From Candolleomyces eurysporus (Eukaryota; Basidiomycota; Agaricomycetes; Agaricales; Psathyrellaceae), in NCBI GenBank assembly GCA_027579435.1, contig JANBPK010000789.1:1-64000 (forward strand): a stretch of 64,000 nt of DNA. The letters run 5' to 3'. Both the position numbers and the translations under genes were made by a program. The stretch's first letter is position 1. Each line of letters opens with the position of its first letter. Below the pieces are notes generated by a model. The model was not told the origin of the DNA. It saw only the letters and a program-made list of their open reading frames with translations, and did not search any database. Below are positions 46,239 to 57,523 of the stretch, one piece after another.

Positions 46239-47143
46239 AGTTGGGGATGAGGCAGATCGAGAATTTTGAAGGCCGTACTATGTGATATTCCTTGTAACAA
46301 CTCAGATGTATACAGTCACGCACGATTCAAAGTGCCTCCTATTAAGTCGGTTTTACTGCCTCCTATTGGGTCGGTGCTATTGTCACATACGCGTTACGCG
46401 TTACAGTTCGCGTTTTGACGCGTTCCGTCACGTCACGCTAACTTTGCCCCTGTCTATATAAGAGTGGTCCCTGTCGATCGACACCAGACTCCCTTTTTTC
46501 CCTCCCGTCCACCACCTGCAAGTCTTTGCAGAGTTTCTGCTTCCATAAATGCTGCCAGTCGTGCTACCAGGCTTTCGGCTGGTGCATACGGATGACCACT
46601 GGCACGCTTGAGCTGCGTACTAGTAATTGATCTCACATTCAATTGACCATCATAAGGGCAAAATCTTTTTTTTTAGATGCAGTTACGTTTCCCTTTTCGA
46701 AGCTGCTTCGAGACCATTCAGAGGAAGATTGCTCCAGCGCCCACTGTGGGACAAGAGCACTGCCAATAGCTGATCGGTGTCCGTGGATATGATTCATTAT
46801 GATTGGCGCCAAACTCTGGAGGCTGTTGCCTAACAAAACCCAACAGCGGCATCAACGCCTCCTAAGCTGGCCGATCTCATCATTCGTCACTACGACTAAG
46901 AGCTGTGCTCTTGGTAGATATACCGCTCTTCTTGGTCTCCCACTCTGTCTTTCCTCTTGTATTATATCCTGTGAGTACTCTTTCCAGTTCTGTGGTTTTG
47001 AACTGACCGTAGACCGGCGAAATTAACCAGGGTAACGACGAATTTCAACAACGAGTAGCAACGACGACGACCACCCGCTGGATCAAGCCAAGGCTGCAAT
47101 AGCGGGCTTCCAACGTGCCAGATAGCTTAAAGGTTCCAGGTTC
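46239..47143. other. Spacer between seven-TM copy 2 and the DUF6699 gene
   Basis: The first 440 bp are the end of direct repeat 2. The rest is unique and holds the promoter of the next gene. No gene recognised. Confidence 0.5.
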
Positions 47144-48766
47144 ATGCTCTCGCCCCAAATGTATAGCGATATGCCTGGCTTGGTCGATCCGGATGTAGGG
47201 TTCCACCCACCACCACCAGGAGTCAGCCAAGGGGGGCAGCCCGGTGGGTTCTTCGATGCGTTCCCGGGCGCTGCGGCTGCTCAACAGCAAAAGTACGTAA
47301 ACGCTCCATCTTCTTCCACTCTCCACTTTACTATCGTACTGGCATCATCTTGTTTTCCTCCCCTCCTTCTCGTCCCCTTGCAATCTATACTGCATCCAAT
47401 TGTGACCTTTGGCTTATGCTTCATAGCCCATGGCCTTCAGGATACGCGCCAGGAACCCCCTTTCCTCAATCTGCTGGTGCCTTCCCTCAATCTGCCGGTG
47501 CCTTCCCTCAATCTGCCGGTGCNTTCCCTCAATCTCGCCGGTGCCTTCCNNCAATCTGCNTGGTGCCTCCCTCCATGGGCTGGGCCACCCTCTGCCAGGA
47601 CCACAGCCAGCCAGCGCCGCTAGTTGGACGTTTGGTCAGCAATATCCGACATGGAGCAATACGCCGGCACTCNAGTTGGGGCGCTCAAACTCCCACAGGC
47701 TCCTACGGACCTCCTTTGACACCGACTGGCCAAAACTCTGCACCTCCCTTCGGCACTAGCGCTGGTGGGTACACGCCGTGGCCTGCGCCGGCATATGCCC
47801 CACCCGGCCAAGATGGAATCACTGGTGGCGGCTTCTTTGGCGCTGCACCAGCGAATGGACAAGGATTGGGAGTGGGATGGGTTGAGACACCGATGAAGGA
47901 ACGGAAACCGAGGAAGAGGACCGTTAGTATGAAGAGGTCCGCGTCAGCTGCGCCCTCTGCACCGAAGAACCAGATGCAACGCTCAAATTCGTTTGGGAAC
48001 GCCGCTTCATCCCCGTTTGGACCAAGCGTTTTTGGATACCAACCATGGGGGTACTATCCACCTCCATATATGATGAACCAAGACACGTATGGGCCGAAGA
48101 ACTTGGCTAGGAGACCGAGGGATTGGAGAGCGGATTATACCCCTCGTAGTGGGTTGGCTGCAGTCTGGCCAAACATTGTGGGGAGGAGTAGGTCCGATGT
48201 ACAAGGTACGTGTCCGTTTCGCATTCGGACATCGCGTTCTGACGTTACGGGCAGAGTATACGGATACGACGCGGCGAAATCTGCATCCTTTACTCCAATA
48301 TAACCCGCAACGCCCGCCCATCGACCACGATCTCCGAGAAAACCCACTGACGGTGGAGCCAGATTCCCTGTTTCTCAACATTGGCCGTCCGTTCAACAAC
48401 ATTGATTTTGCTCAGTTGGCTACGACACCCCCTTCACCGTTCATGCGCATCTTCCATCCTTCGCTTCCTTGGTATATCGACGTCCGTCCAACGCATCCGA
48501 ACGGGGTGACGGTCTATGACGTGCTAGCACAGATGTACCGGCAACTCATGTCTCCAATCACGGGGAGGCATTATTGGAACGAGGATTTGACCGAGGAAGA
48601 TAGGAAGGCTATCACTGTGGCGTTCCAACGTCGATGCGGGAATATCGCTCAGGATATTCAACGGGGCGTGCTGCAGGTGGACTTTATGGGGAAGAAGGTC
48701 ATCTTTGAGGGGTTGGTGAAGGGTAGAGGTGGTATGTGGGAGATGAAAACGAGTCGATACGAGTAA
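47144..48766 (+). CDS. DUF6699 domain protein with low-complexity N-terminus
   Basis: Member of a basidiomycete family of unknown function. The N-terminal half is disordered: MYSDMPGLVDPDVGF, a Pro/Gly stretch, then a 7-residue repeat FPQSAGA encoded by a 21-bp minisatellite (about 47460-47560). A Lys/Arg-rich basic patch follows (KERKPRKRTVSMKRS), possibly nuclear. The conserved part begins KNLARRPRDWRADYTPRSGL. An intron (about 48200-48261) joins SDVQE to YTDTTRRNLHPLLQYNPQRP, and the DUF6699 domain continues through FLNIGRPFNNIDFAQLAT and HPNGVTVYDVLAQMYRQL to the end. The frame shifts around N bases at 47523, 47550, 47560 and 47673, which I attribute to assembly of the repeat. The protein ends WEMKTSRYE. 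Confidence 0.8.
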
Positions 48767-49309
48767 TGTCGTTGACCGAATGGTGTCCATGGTCGGTGAA
48801 TCCCTCGTGGCCGACGGTCTGGCAGTGGACGATCGGTTCTTGTTTATTTTCTCCTTTATTCATTTGCTTTCGTTCTTCCCGCTCTCACGCGCTCTTGTCA
48901 TTCCCTCGCATGCATGTTTCCATTGCTTTCCCTTTGTCTTGATTAGCTGTATCTTCTCAACCTCCATTCCAAAGGATGTACAACAGGCTGTACTGGTAGT
49001 ATGTATACCCTAGTCGCAGATCATCACCCCATTCTTTTCCCTCCCTTGCATCCAAGTTTTCCATCATCGTTTAATTCGTGTTTCTCTCTCCCTGTAGCTA
49101 TCCAATCATCTGTGTATGCTAGATCACCGCCCACCAATCTAAGTTTGTTTGATTCGGCGAATTCGAATACGCGGGTCGACGCGGTCCACACCGAGAAGTC
49201 CTCTCAATGAGCGACGAAGATGTTTGGCGCTGTTTGAATCGCTGAGCATCTATTACCGAGTTTGTCCTTGCTTCCTTCTTCAACCACCACGAGAACTCCT
49301 GCGAACGAT
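48767..49309. other. Intergenic, pyrimidine-rich
   Basis: 3' flank of the DUF6699 gene and promoter of F-box gene 2. The stretch from about 49208 belongs to the F-box tandem unit, also seen near 51250 and 53320. Confidence 0.5.
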
Positions 49310-51110
49310 ATGATAGTAACATATACCGTAAGTGATCAGCGCCGATGTAAAATCCCTATCTTGATTGAGATCCAAATCTACGCTTAGTCCCCCTCCCAAA
49401 CCACCGACAACCGTCCTTGGGAGCCACCCATGTTTCCCGAGCCTCAGGCGTTCACCGAAGCGGAGGTTCGCACACTNCGAAAGGCTCGCGACGACTACGC
49501 TGCAGAGCTATCGGAGGCTCAGAAGCAAATCCGTCATTGTCGAGAGCAGCTCAAGGAGCTCGAGAGACGCGAAATTCGTCTGGCAGACCTNCTTTGGACT
49601 TGTTCACGAGCGTTAGCCCCCATCACCCGCGTCCCGAACGAGATTCTACGCGAGATTTTCCTCCATTGTCTCCCAAATCGCTGGGAGATTCAATTCAANC
49701 CNCACGAAGCCCCCGTTCTACTCACACGCGTGTGCCGTCACTGGAAGGATTTGGCCATGGGTTTTGCCTCTTTATGGAGTGCGTTGAAGGTGAAACCTTA
49801 CAGGACTGCAGAATCCANGNANTTCGGNCTGCAATTGTTCGGGGAGTGGCTAGGGCGGGCTCAAAAAACACCGATTGGGCTTCAGCTCGTTGTCTCTCCA
49901 CNCGAATACCGATTCGGAAGCANTTTAGGCNACAGCCTCCCCANACTCATTCAGCCCAATNCCAGNACATTCATCACNGTTCTCTCCNTNNTTCGCNTNG
50001 ANTCTGCAAGATATTNTTGCCGTTAGCCCTGGGCTACTTCCGGCTTTGCAACGACTATCNCTACTCGTTAGCCCAAACTCCCTTNACCCGTGCCCATGTN
50101 ACAGTCGCGGACCTATTCGAGCATTCGAGAACTGCCCGAATCTGACCTCNGTTGCTCTTCATAACTATTTTTGCGGCTCACAAACCCATGANCATATNGT
50201 TCTCCCNCTCGCCCAACTCGNTCACTTTATNGAAGGNGGTCGNNNNTNCNNNCCNTCCATCACAACCCNACTTCCAACGCTNCCTCGACTGCGCCTGTTG
50301 TCGCTCANCCTTCNTCCGNNGGACGTGTGGTNTCCANACGATCCCACCCCCCCTCAAAGGAATCCCCGTTTGGGCACGGTAGCGGTGAAGAACTTGAAGA
50401 CGCTACGCATCNAGATGCCCCGACATCCGGGAATTTTNTCGTACCCTGACCTCTTCTCGAGATTCGAGTTTCCCAATCTCGAAAGACTCATNATTGTATC
50501 GATGGNNCGCCCGCTGCAGTTCCNGATAGGATCNGCCGTGNAGGAGCAGCTGTTTTNTGACAAGCTTAGNGCCTTCCAGTCCCTNACATCTTTGTCGATA
50601 AACGCCTACGCGGTTGACTTGTCCGGACTNCNGGAGATACTTCGATCTACCCCGCGCNTTACGACATTGGATCTCGAGCTCNCAATTNAACACNATAACT
50701 GCAATCTGACACTACTCGTGCTAACTCTCGATCACCAGTGGACGACTCCTTCTGATCACNTTATCCCCCTCCTCCATACCTTTGCGATTCACATCNAGCA
50801 GGNGTACTGGGATGAAGATGACGAAGAGATGGAACCCATGGACGCCGAAATACTGGAAAANTTCATCGAATCACGACTCGTCAGCAGAGNTCGAGAAGAT
50901 GNCNCTCACCAAACTAGTAGAAATCTGCGAAAAATNGNGGTCGTCGCATANCATGAAGAGGANCTTGGTACANANAANGANTTCNTNCGGGTACTCAATN
51001 AATNCGTTCCTAAGGGCTTGGAGCTGGAGCTCAAGGTCAAGAANGAANATGAATGGACGATAATGGTACCTGAAGTGAGNGGATGGGTGGAGGCAGCGGA
51101 TGTACATTAG
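49310..51110 (+). CDS. F-box protein 2 (tandem copy, many ambiguous bases)
   Basis: Close paralogue of F-box protein 3. I propose a tiny first exon of six codons (MIVTYT, 49310-49327) and a 114-bp intron, then PQAFTEAEVRT. The same structure is found in gene 3. A short coiled coil (DYAAELSEAQKQIRHCREQL) leads to the F-box: ITRVPNEILREIFLHCLPNR, then APVLLTRVCRHWKDLAMGFA. Leucine-rich segments follow, and the protein ends VPEVxGWVEAADVH plus TAG at 51108-51110. About a hundred N bases and at least one frame change near 50000-50050 lie in this copy, while its twin is clean. I think reads of the two paralogues were merged here, so I cannot say whether the gene is functional. Confidence 0.7.
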
Positions 51111-51370
51111 CGCAAGGTATTTGGGTCCCATCTGGAANAGTAGTAAATGTACATTGTGNGCATTAGGTATATGCGAATGCCATTCAGGATNTTTATCTTC
51201 ACCGAACGGATGGCAAGGGTCGAAATGGTACTCGCCAAGAAATGCTCTCTTGAGCGACGAAGATGTTTTGCGTTGTTTGGGTCGGTGGCATCTGTAACTG
51301 AGCACGCTCCTTGCTCCCCTCCTCGACCACCACCTAATACCCGAGGGAATTCCTACGTCCTACGAAAGAT

Positions 51371-53171
51371 ATGATACAAACATATTCCGTGAGTGATCAG
51401 AGTCGATGTACGATCGGGCCCATCTTGATTGAGATCGACTTACCAGTCCCCCTCCCGAAACACTGACAATCATTTCTGGAAACCACCCAGGTTCCCCGAG
51501 CCACAAGCGTTCACCGACGCAGAAGTTCTCGTACTGCGAAAGTCTCGCGATGAGTACGCCGCAGAACTGTCCGACGTTCAGCGTCAAATCCGTCGCTGTC
51601 GAGAGCAGCTCAAGGAACTCGAGAGACGCGAAAGTCGTCTGGCAGACCTCCTTTGGACTTGTTCACGAGCGTTGACCCCCGTCACCCGCGTCCCGAGCGA
51701 TATTTTACACGATATATTCCTCCATTGTCTCCCGAATCGCTGGGAGATCGAGTTTAATCCACGCAAGGCCCCCGTTCTGCTCACACGCGTGTGCCGTCGC
51801 TGGAAGGAATTGGCCATGGGTTTTGCCTCCTTGTGGAGTGCGTTGAAGGTGAAATCATACAGGACTGTAGAATCCAGGGATTTCGGTCTTCAATTGTCCG
51901 GAGAGTGGCTGAAGCGAGCTCAACGCGCACCTATTGGGCTTCAGCTCGTTCTCCTTCCGCACGAATACCAGAAAACTCTCGACGACATTTTTCCCAGACT
52001 CATTCAGCCCAATATGAGCACATTCATCACCGTTCTCTCCCTGGTTCGCATACCTCTGCAAGATATCGTTGCCGTTAGCCCTGGGCTACTCCTGGCTTTG
52101 CAGCGACTATCGCTACTCGTTAATTTTGACCCCCTTTACCCGTGCCCATGCTCCAGTCACGGACCTATTCGAGCATTCGAGAACTGCCCGAATCTGACCT
52201 CTGTTGCTCTTCATAGCGACTTTTGCGGCTTACAAACCCATGACCACATCGTTCTCCCGCTCGCCCAACTCGTTCACTATATCGAAGGCGGTCGTCCATA
52301 CTATACCTCCATTACAACAAAACTCCCAACGCTACCTAGACTGCGCCTGTTATCACTCAACCTGCTCCCGGAGGACGTGTGGTCGCAAGATGAAGCTCAT
52401 CCCAGCCACCCTCAGAGGAATGCTGGTGTAGCCATGGTAGCGATGAAGAGCGTGAAGACGCTACGCATCGAGATGCCCCGATATTTTGAAACATTTTCCT
52501 ATCCTGACCTCTTCTCGAGATTCGAGTTTCCTAATCTCGAAAGATTCATGCTTGTATCGAGGTCGAACTTGCTCGGGCTTCCGACGGGAGCAGCCGTGGA
52601 GGAGCGGCTGTTTCTTGGGAAGCTCAGTTCCCTTCAGTCCCTGACATCTTTGTCGATAACGGCCTTGGTCATTGACTTGCCTGAACTTCGGAAGATACTT
52701 CAATCTACCCCACGTATTACGACATTGGATCTCGAACTCGGGGACAACCATAGAAATTACAATTCCACACTACTCATGCTAGCTCCTGATCACCGGTCGA
52801 GGACGCTCTCTGTTCATCTTATTCCCTTCCTTCATACCTTTTCGATTCACATTGGGGAAGAACACCGGAGTCTCAACGATCATGAAGAGAGGAAACACTT
52901 CAACGTTCGCACACTCGAAAATTTCATCGAATCACGGATTGCCAGCAGAGGCCAAGAAGATGTTCCTGACGAGACTGGTCGAAATCTGCGAAGAATCGTG
53001 ATCGTCGCATTTCGTGAAGACGATTTGAGTACAAACAGAGAATTCGTACGGGTACTCAATCGATTCGTTCCGAGGGGCTTGGAGCTGGAGCTAAAGGTGA
53101 AGAAGAGACATGAATGGACGATGATGGTTCCTGAAGTGAGCGGATGGGTGGAGGCAGCGGATGTTCACTAG
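51371..53171 (+). CDS. F-box protein 3 (tandem copy, intact)
   Basis: Putative SCF adaptor. First exon MIQTYS (51371-51388), donor GTGAGT, 112-bp intron, then exon 2 from 51501 (PQAFTDAEVLVLRKSRDEYA). Exon 2 is open to the TAG at 53169-53171. The coiled coil VQRQIRRCREQLKELERRES precedes the F-box: VTRVPSDILHDIFLHCLPNR and APVLLTRVCRRWKELAMGFA. LRR-like repeats include LQRLSLLVNF, LTSVALHSDF, LRLLSLNLLP and VKTLRIEMPR. The C-terminus has RGLELELKVK and GWVEAADVH. No in-frame ATG exists near the start of exon 2, which is why a spliced start is needed. The gene lies about 0.26 kb behind its twin as part of a 2.06-kb tandem unit. Confidence 0.84.
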
Positions 53172-54601
53172 CGCAGGGTCTACGAGTCCCATCCGGAACA
53201 ATAGTAAATGTACAATACGGATTTTAGGTATTTGCGAATGCCACTCAGTATATCTATCTTCACCGAACGGATAGCAAGGATCGAAATGGTACTCGCCAAG
53301 AAATGCTTTCTTGAGACGAAGATGTTTTGCGCATGCGTTGTTTGGATCGGTGATATTAGTGAACATTTGTCACTGAGTACGCCCCTTGCTTCCCTCCCGA
53401 ACGATAAAAGGAAGAAGCAGAATCCGGACTCGGACGGGGGAGCGGTGGCGAAGGTCCAGGCCTCGAAACAGCGTAGGATCAGCCTATATCGAAGATCAAT
53501 TAATAGAAAGGAGCTCAAGGCCTAGGGACCATCGTACGCAAGGTGACAATAAGAATTTCTAATACAGATAGTGATGGTGGAGCGAAAAGGTCAGGCGTTT
53601 TCGATTTTTTTTCCATTGTTCTGGATTTTTACACCACTGGTCCTAGCGTTGCTACCAACAGAGACCGGTAATATTGCGAGTCTAGGTCACGGATACCAGA
53701 CGTTTCCCGCCAAAGAATTGAATGAACAAATCTTGCCTTGCTTCGCTACAGCATCGAGATCTAGGTAGATGGTCCTGATGTGAGTGCATCAGCGTGTGCT
53801 AACGCTATCTAGCCATTGCGATCTGGTCTTTCGGATATCACGCAGAAGGCACTGGCTCAAGGCAGCACCGGTCTCTTGAACCCAATCTGTAGGCGTACAT
53901 TGGAATGCTAAAATGGAAGATGAGAGTTTAGGCGGTTGGTCTGCATGACGACGTATAGTACAGAGTACTGAGGTCATAGCGGGAACAATTGCCAGTATCA
54001 CAGAACGCGTGGTGCAAAGGAGGTAGCCGCCAACGCGTACATAAACAGAAGTAAACTGATCGAGGACCTATATAATCGTGTCCCACGCTGGTAAAGCGGC
54101 CCCGAGGAACGCCAGAAAGCTGACCTCGACTGTCTTCCTTGCTATTGGGATCTCACTGCATCATGGGTCGTAAGGCATCCATATTTTAGTTTTGTATGAA
54201 TCTTTGCTGATCTAACTGACAGAAAAGCAATCATCTCAGCCGGTCTCTCGGCGAGTCTTTCGGCGAGCCACTGAGCCAGTCCCTCCGTCAGTCTCTCCGC
54301 CAGTCTCTCCGCCAGTCTTATCACCAGTCTCTCCGATGGGTGGTAAGGCATCCATATTTCAGTTTTTGCATGAATCTTTGCTGATCTAACTGACAGAAAG
54401 GCAATCATCTCGGCCAGTCTTTCGGCGAGCCACTGAGCCAGTCTCTCCGCCAGTCTCTCCGCCAGCTTTCTCAGCCAATCTCTCAGCCACTGTCTCAGCC
54501 AANTCTCTCAGCCACTGTCTCAGCCACTCTCTCAACCACTCACACTCAAGCCACCCGCGCCGGATGACCATCACGACGACCATCACGACGACCATCGCGA
54601 C
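53172..54601. other. Spacer with minisatellite upstream of F-box gene 4
   Basis: The first about 230 bp repeat the 3' flank of F-box gene 2. Small open frames (for example 53571-53768, hydrophobic) are unsupported. A tandem-repeat region occupies 54175-54597. Confidence 0.5.
54175..54597. repeat. Minisatellite and 174-bp tandem duplication
   Basis: Two copies of a unit of about 174 bp start with CATCCATATTT (54175 and 54349). Each contains a series of 12-bp steps related to CAGTCTCTCCGC. The second runs on into CAGCCACTGTCT-like steps, and finally three GACCATCACGAC units (54565-54597). The steps are multiples of three, and in the frame of F-box gene 4 the end reads QPLSQPL then DDHHDDHH. 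Confidence 0.75.
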
Positions 54602-56143
54602 TTGCCTCCAGTTACTCGGGAGCCGAGCGCGTCCCCTGATCAACCAATCGAACGCCTCCCAGACGATATACTCAGAGAGATCTTCCGTCATTGCCTCCCC
54701 GAGCTGCGGACGGATATAACCCTTCTACCCAAGACCGCTCCCGTACTCCTTACGCATGTCTGCCGCTATTGGAGACATGTCGCCATCGATTTCGGTGTTC
54801 TATGGAAATGGATACAGGTCTATCTCCCAGATCCACCCCTTCCCGAAGACGTGATGCAAACCCTCGTTCGGAGCCTCGAACGAGCCAAAGTCGCACCATT
54901 GCATCTCCAGGTCATCCACCCCACCGATATGGGTACTGATAACTATATAGACCGTATTCAGGACGACCTAATCGACCTACTCGTCGTCCCCATAGGCCAA
55001 TCTTTGACGAGGTTAACGCTTGTCAGGGTGCGCCCATCCCAGTTGCTCACGGTTACATCGAGTCAATTCCCGTCCCTCGAGAGGCTGGTGCTGTTTTTCG
55101 AAGAATGCGACACGTTCGACTGGCAGGAATGGGACGATCATGGCCCCATCAGGGCATTCCAGGACGTGCCAACGCTGCGCTATGTTGCGATCAAAGAGCT
55201 ATTCATGTTGGACGACAATAACAACCAGCCAAGCATCGAATTACCCACCAACACCCTGACTCACTTTATCCTCGGGGTTACCGGAGGTCGGGACGTCCCC
55301 TCGAACTTCTTGGTCAAGTACCTCGGCCCGAAGTGCAAGAACATCATATCGCTGCATGTGATGTTGAGCGATAATGATAAAGGCTTCATCAGCGCTAAGA
55401 CCCCCCTGGGTTCTCTCGAGCTCGCGAGCGTTGAGTCGCTCACGATTGAATATCATTGGGGCGTCACCGACAGCCTGTGGACGTACCCCGCTCTCCTCGA
55501 TAACGTTTACTTTCCCAACTTACGACGTCTTCGGTTCGAAGGAGATCACGTCTACCTCCATCACTGGGCACCTGCGGAAACGAAGAGGTTTCTCAATAAG
55601 CTCGCAAGCTTCGANAAGCTAGAGTATTTCTCTTTCCGGTGCGTGCANTATAACGTCGATCCGTACNTGGATCAGATCCTCAAGAGGTTGGAGAGCGTAA
55701 GGACGTTGCATGTCGAGTTGTACGAGTTCGTCGCCCTATTCGAGATGTTGACGCTTCCTGGCTCGGGAGATTCGGCCCCGAAAGATGTTATACTCCCTCT
55801 NCTCGACACTTTCGTTCTCAACATCTTTCCCCGCTATCCACCCAACCCCTTTGACTGGATCGCCAACACCTCCACTCCTTTCATGAAATTCCTCGGATCC
55901 AGGGTACCCGGACGCTTCCGAAAGCTCATTCTTTGTGGGTTTGAAAATGAAGCGACGAAACAGAAGATGGACAGGAAGCTTAGAGCGGGTCTCAGGGAGT
56001 ATTTCATCATCGATGGGGATCAACGCCAATTCGATTTCGAGACTCATTATCATATCGACAGCTATGAATGTGGTCCTGATATGTACGACTGGGTGGAGGC
56101 TAGACCGATTTTGAGGCGTGTGTACGACTATCGTGGGGGTTAG
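54602..56143 (+). CDS. F-box protein 4
   Basis: Putative SCF adaptor. The F-box reads QPIERLPDDILREIFRHCLP and TAPVLLTHVCRYWRHVAIDF. Leucine-rich segments follow (LTRLTLVRVR, LERLVLFFEE, LTHFILGVTG, VESLTIEYHW, LRRLRFEGDH), and the C-terminus ends DMYDWVEARPILRRVYDYRG. Four N bases (55615, 55648, 55667, 55801) do not shift the frame. The first in-frame ATG lies well inside the protein. The frame is open upstream through the DDHH and QPLS repeats, so the start is either in the minisatellite region or in an earlier exon; 54602 is only the edge of convincing sequence. It is more distant from F-box genes 2 and 3 than these are from each other. Confidence 0.8.
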   Translation: MPPVTREPSASPDQPIERLPDDILREIFRHCLPELRTDITLLPKTAPVLLTHVCRYWRHVAIDFGVLWKWIQVYLPDPPLPEDVMQTLVRSLERAKVAPLHLQVIHPTDMGTDNYIDRIQDDLIDLLVVPIGQSLTRLTLVRVRPSQLLTVTSSQFPSLERLVLFFEECDTFDWQEWDDHGPIRAFQDVPTLRYVAIKELFMLDDNNNQPSIELPTNTLTHFILGVTGGRDVPSNFLVKYLGPKCKNIISLHVMLSDNDKGFISAKTPLGSLELASVESLTIEYHWGVTDSLWTYPALLDNVYFPNLRRLRFEGDHVYLHHWAPAETKRFLNKLASFXKLEYFSFRCVXYNVDPYXDQILKRLESVRTLHVELYEFVALFEMLTLPGSGDSAPKDVILPXLDTFVLNIFPRYPPNPFDWIANTSTPFMKFLGSRVPGRFRKLILCGFENEATKQKMDRKLRAGLREYFIIDGDQRQFDFETHYHIDSYECGPDMYDWVEARPILRRVYDYRGG

Positions 56144-56301
56144 TAGCTTGAATTAGTATACTAGTAGATACACATAATACCCTACGATCTGCTTGTTTTT
56201 GTTTCGAATCCGTTAGACCGCNTGTTCTAATTTNTACTTTTCGATNACANAGGACCTTATGCGATGCCACCATCGGAATCCCGATCCGTTTCCTCGCCAC
56301 C

Positions 56302-57523
56302 CTACGCGTCTTCCCTGCCAGAATCTCTTTCCAAGTCGCGATTTATNACCGACTGCATGAAGGATGAATCCGCTCCTTGCGGTGCAAACACGATGCCGTT
56401 CGATAGGCCGCCCTGCTCGTTTACNCTCGGGAATCGAGAAACCCATGAGCGACCTATNGTCACTTTGAAAATGATCATGTGCGGGGATAAAGTCTATGAT
56501 GCGAAGAGATCAGCACTCAATACACGAGGATAGAATTCAAGGCCAAGACCTACAGTAAACGAGTAGAAAAGAAATGAAAAGACGTAAGAAAGCGGAAAGT
56601 GGGCTGCGTAGGCNCTGGTCGTTTCCTTGGGATAACGNNAGCTCACTGCTGCGTACATGATTCCGAANATNGTGAGAGGGAGTGCCGATTCGATGAGGAG
56701 TGCTACGACNCCGGTGTAAAGCCTTAGGGATCTCGATGGAAGGACCCGTGATNGACCGCGGCGCGCATGGATCAGGTAGAAAGAGATTATACTGGTNACA
56801 ATAACGTTGGTCAGAACGGTGAGGATNGTNGCCGCGGATGTGTATCGGTTGGTTGCAACGGGATAAGGATCCCCNGCTCTCCAAAATTGACCAAGGATGT
56901 TGAGAACTGGAGNGGATTTTTAGNTGCGTCCCAAACCACCGCGAACNTGAAGNTGNCNTACCTAGGGCACTAGCGCANGTGACCGCGGGGAGGATGGATA
57001 ACCACCATCGATCCTTGCAGATTATGTAGCATCGGTACACCTGTTAAAAAGGCACGATGAGCACNTGAGCGGACTACCAGCCGTGGANGCACATACCAAT
57101 ATNGAATCCCCGACAAACGTCATNGCGGTTACGCATGCGAGGCTTACCCACCGGTCCCAGTCGCTGAAATACTTGACTAGGAGTGCATTGTAGGAGTCCA
57201 CAACCGAAGTGGTCTCAAAAAGCGTTCTGAACGCCCCGGCGGCTTCGAGCGAGGCGTCAAGGCCCGCTAGTCCTGTGAGGATGAAGCTGATCACTATGTA
57301 CAGACGTCTTCCTCTCTTCANGTCATCTTGAGTTTCGAGAAANACGGANAGCCCGTAGATGGCCATGAAAAGATGNATGCCTGGNTNATNNTANGTCGTN
57401 ATTCNCACAAATGAGTGCCAGAGAGGTAGGGAACATACCAACTACGATGAGACTCAGACAAATGTTTGCATAAATCGATTTCGCNCTNATACGGTCGATG
57501 TACGCGAAATCGAGCTCAGCCAT
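56302..57523 (-). CDS. Seven-transmembrane protein of an Agaricomycete family, copy 3
   Basis: Third paralogue, on the minus strand. It starts MAELDFAYIDR and shows KSIYANICLSLIVVG, HLFMAIYG, LYIVISFILTGLAGLDASLE and VYRCYIICKDRWWLSILPAV. The C-terminal exon MIIFKV, then SNGIVFAPQGADSSFMQSVI, ends ERDSGREDA (TAG at 56302-56304). The first intron begins with GTATGT at the same codon as in copies 1 and 2. Many single N bases (about 56630-57560) make the central exons uncertain. Its flanks do not match the 3-kb direct repeats, so it is an older duplicate. Confidence 0.72.

Larger units (their letters stand above)
43658..46680 (+). repeat. Direct repeat block, seven-TM copy 2
   Basis: Second copy of the 3-kb block at 36396-39384. 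It carries an extra stretch of about 40 bp near 46400-46480 and small indels. Confidence 0.85.

Noticed and set aside
54142..54691. Minus-strand proteins with LAER repeats
   Set aside because: Repetition comes from the minisatellite; no start context or flanking conserved sequence.
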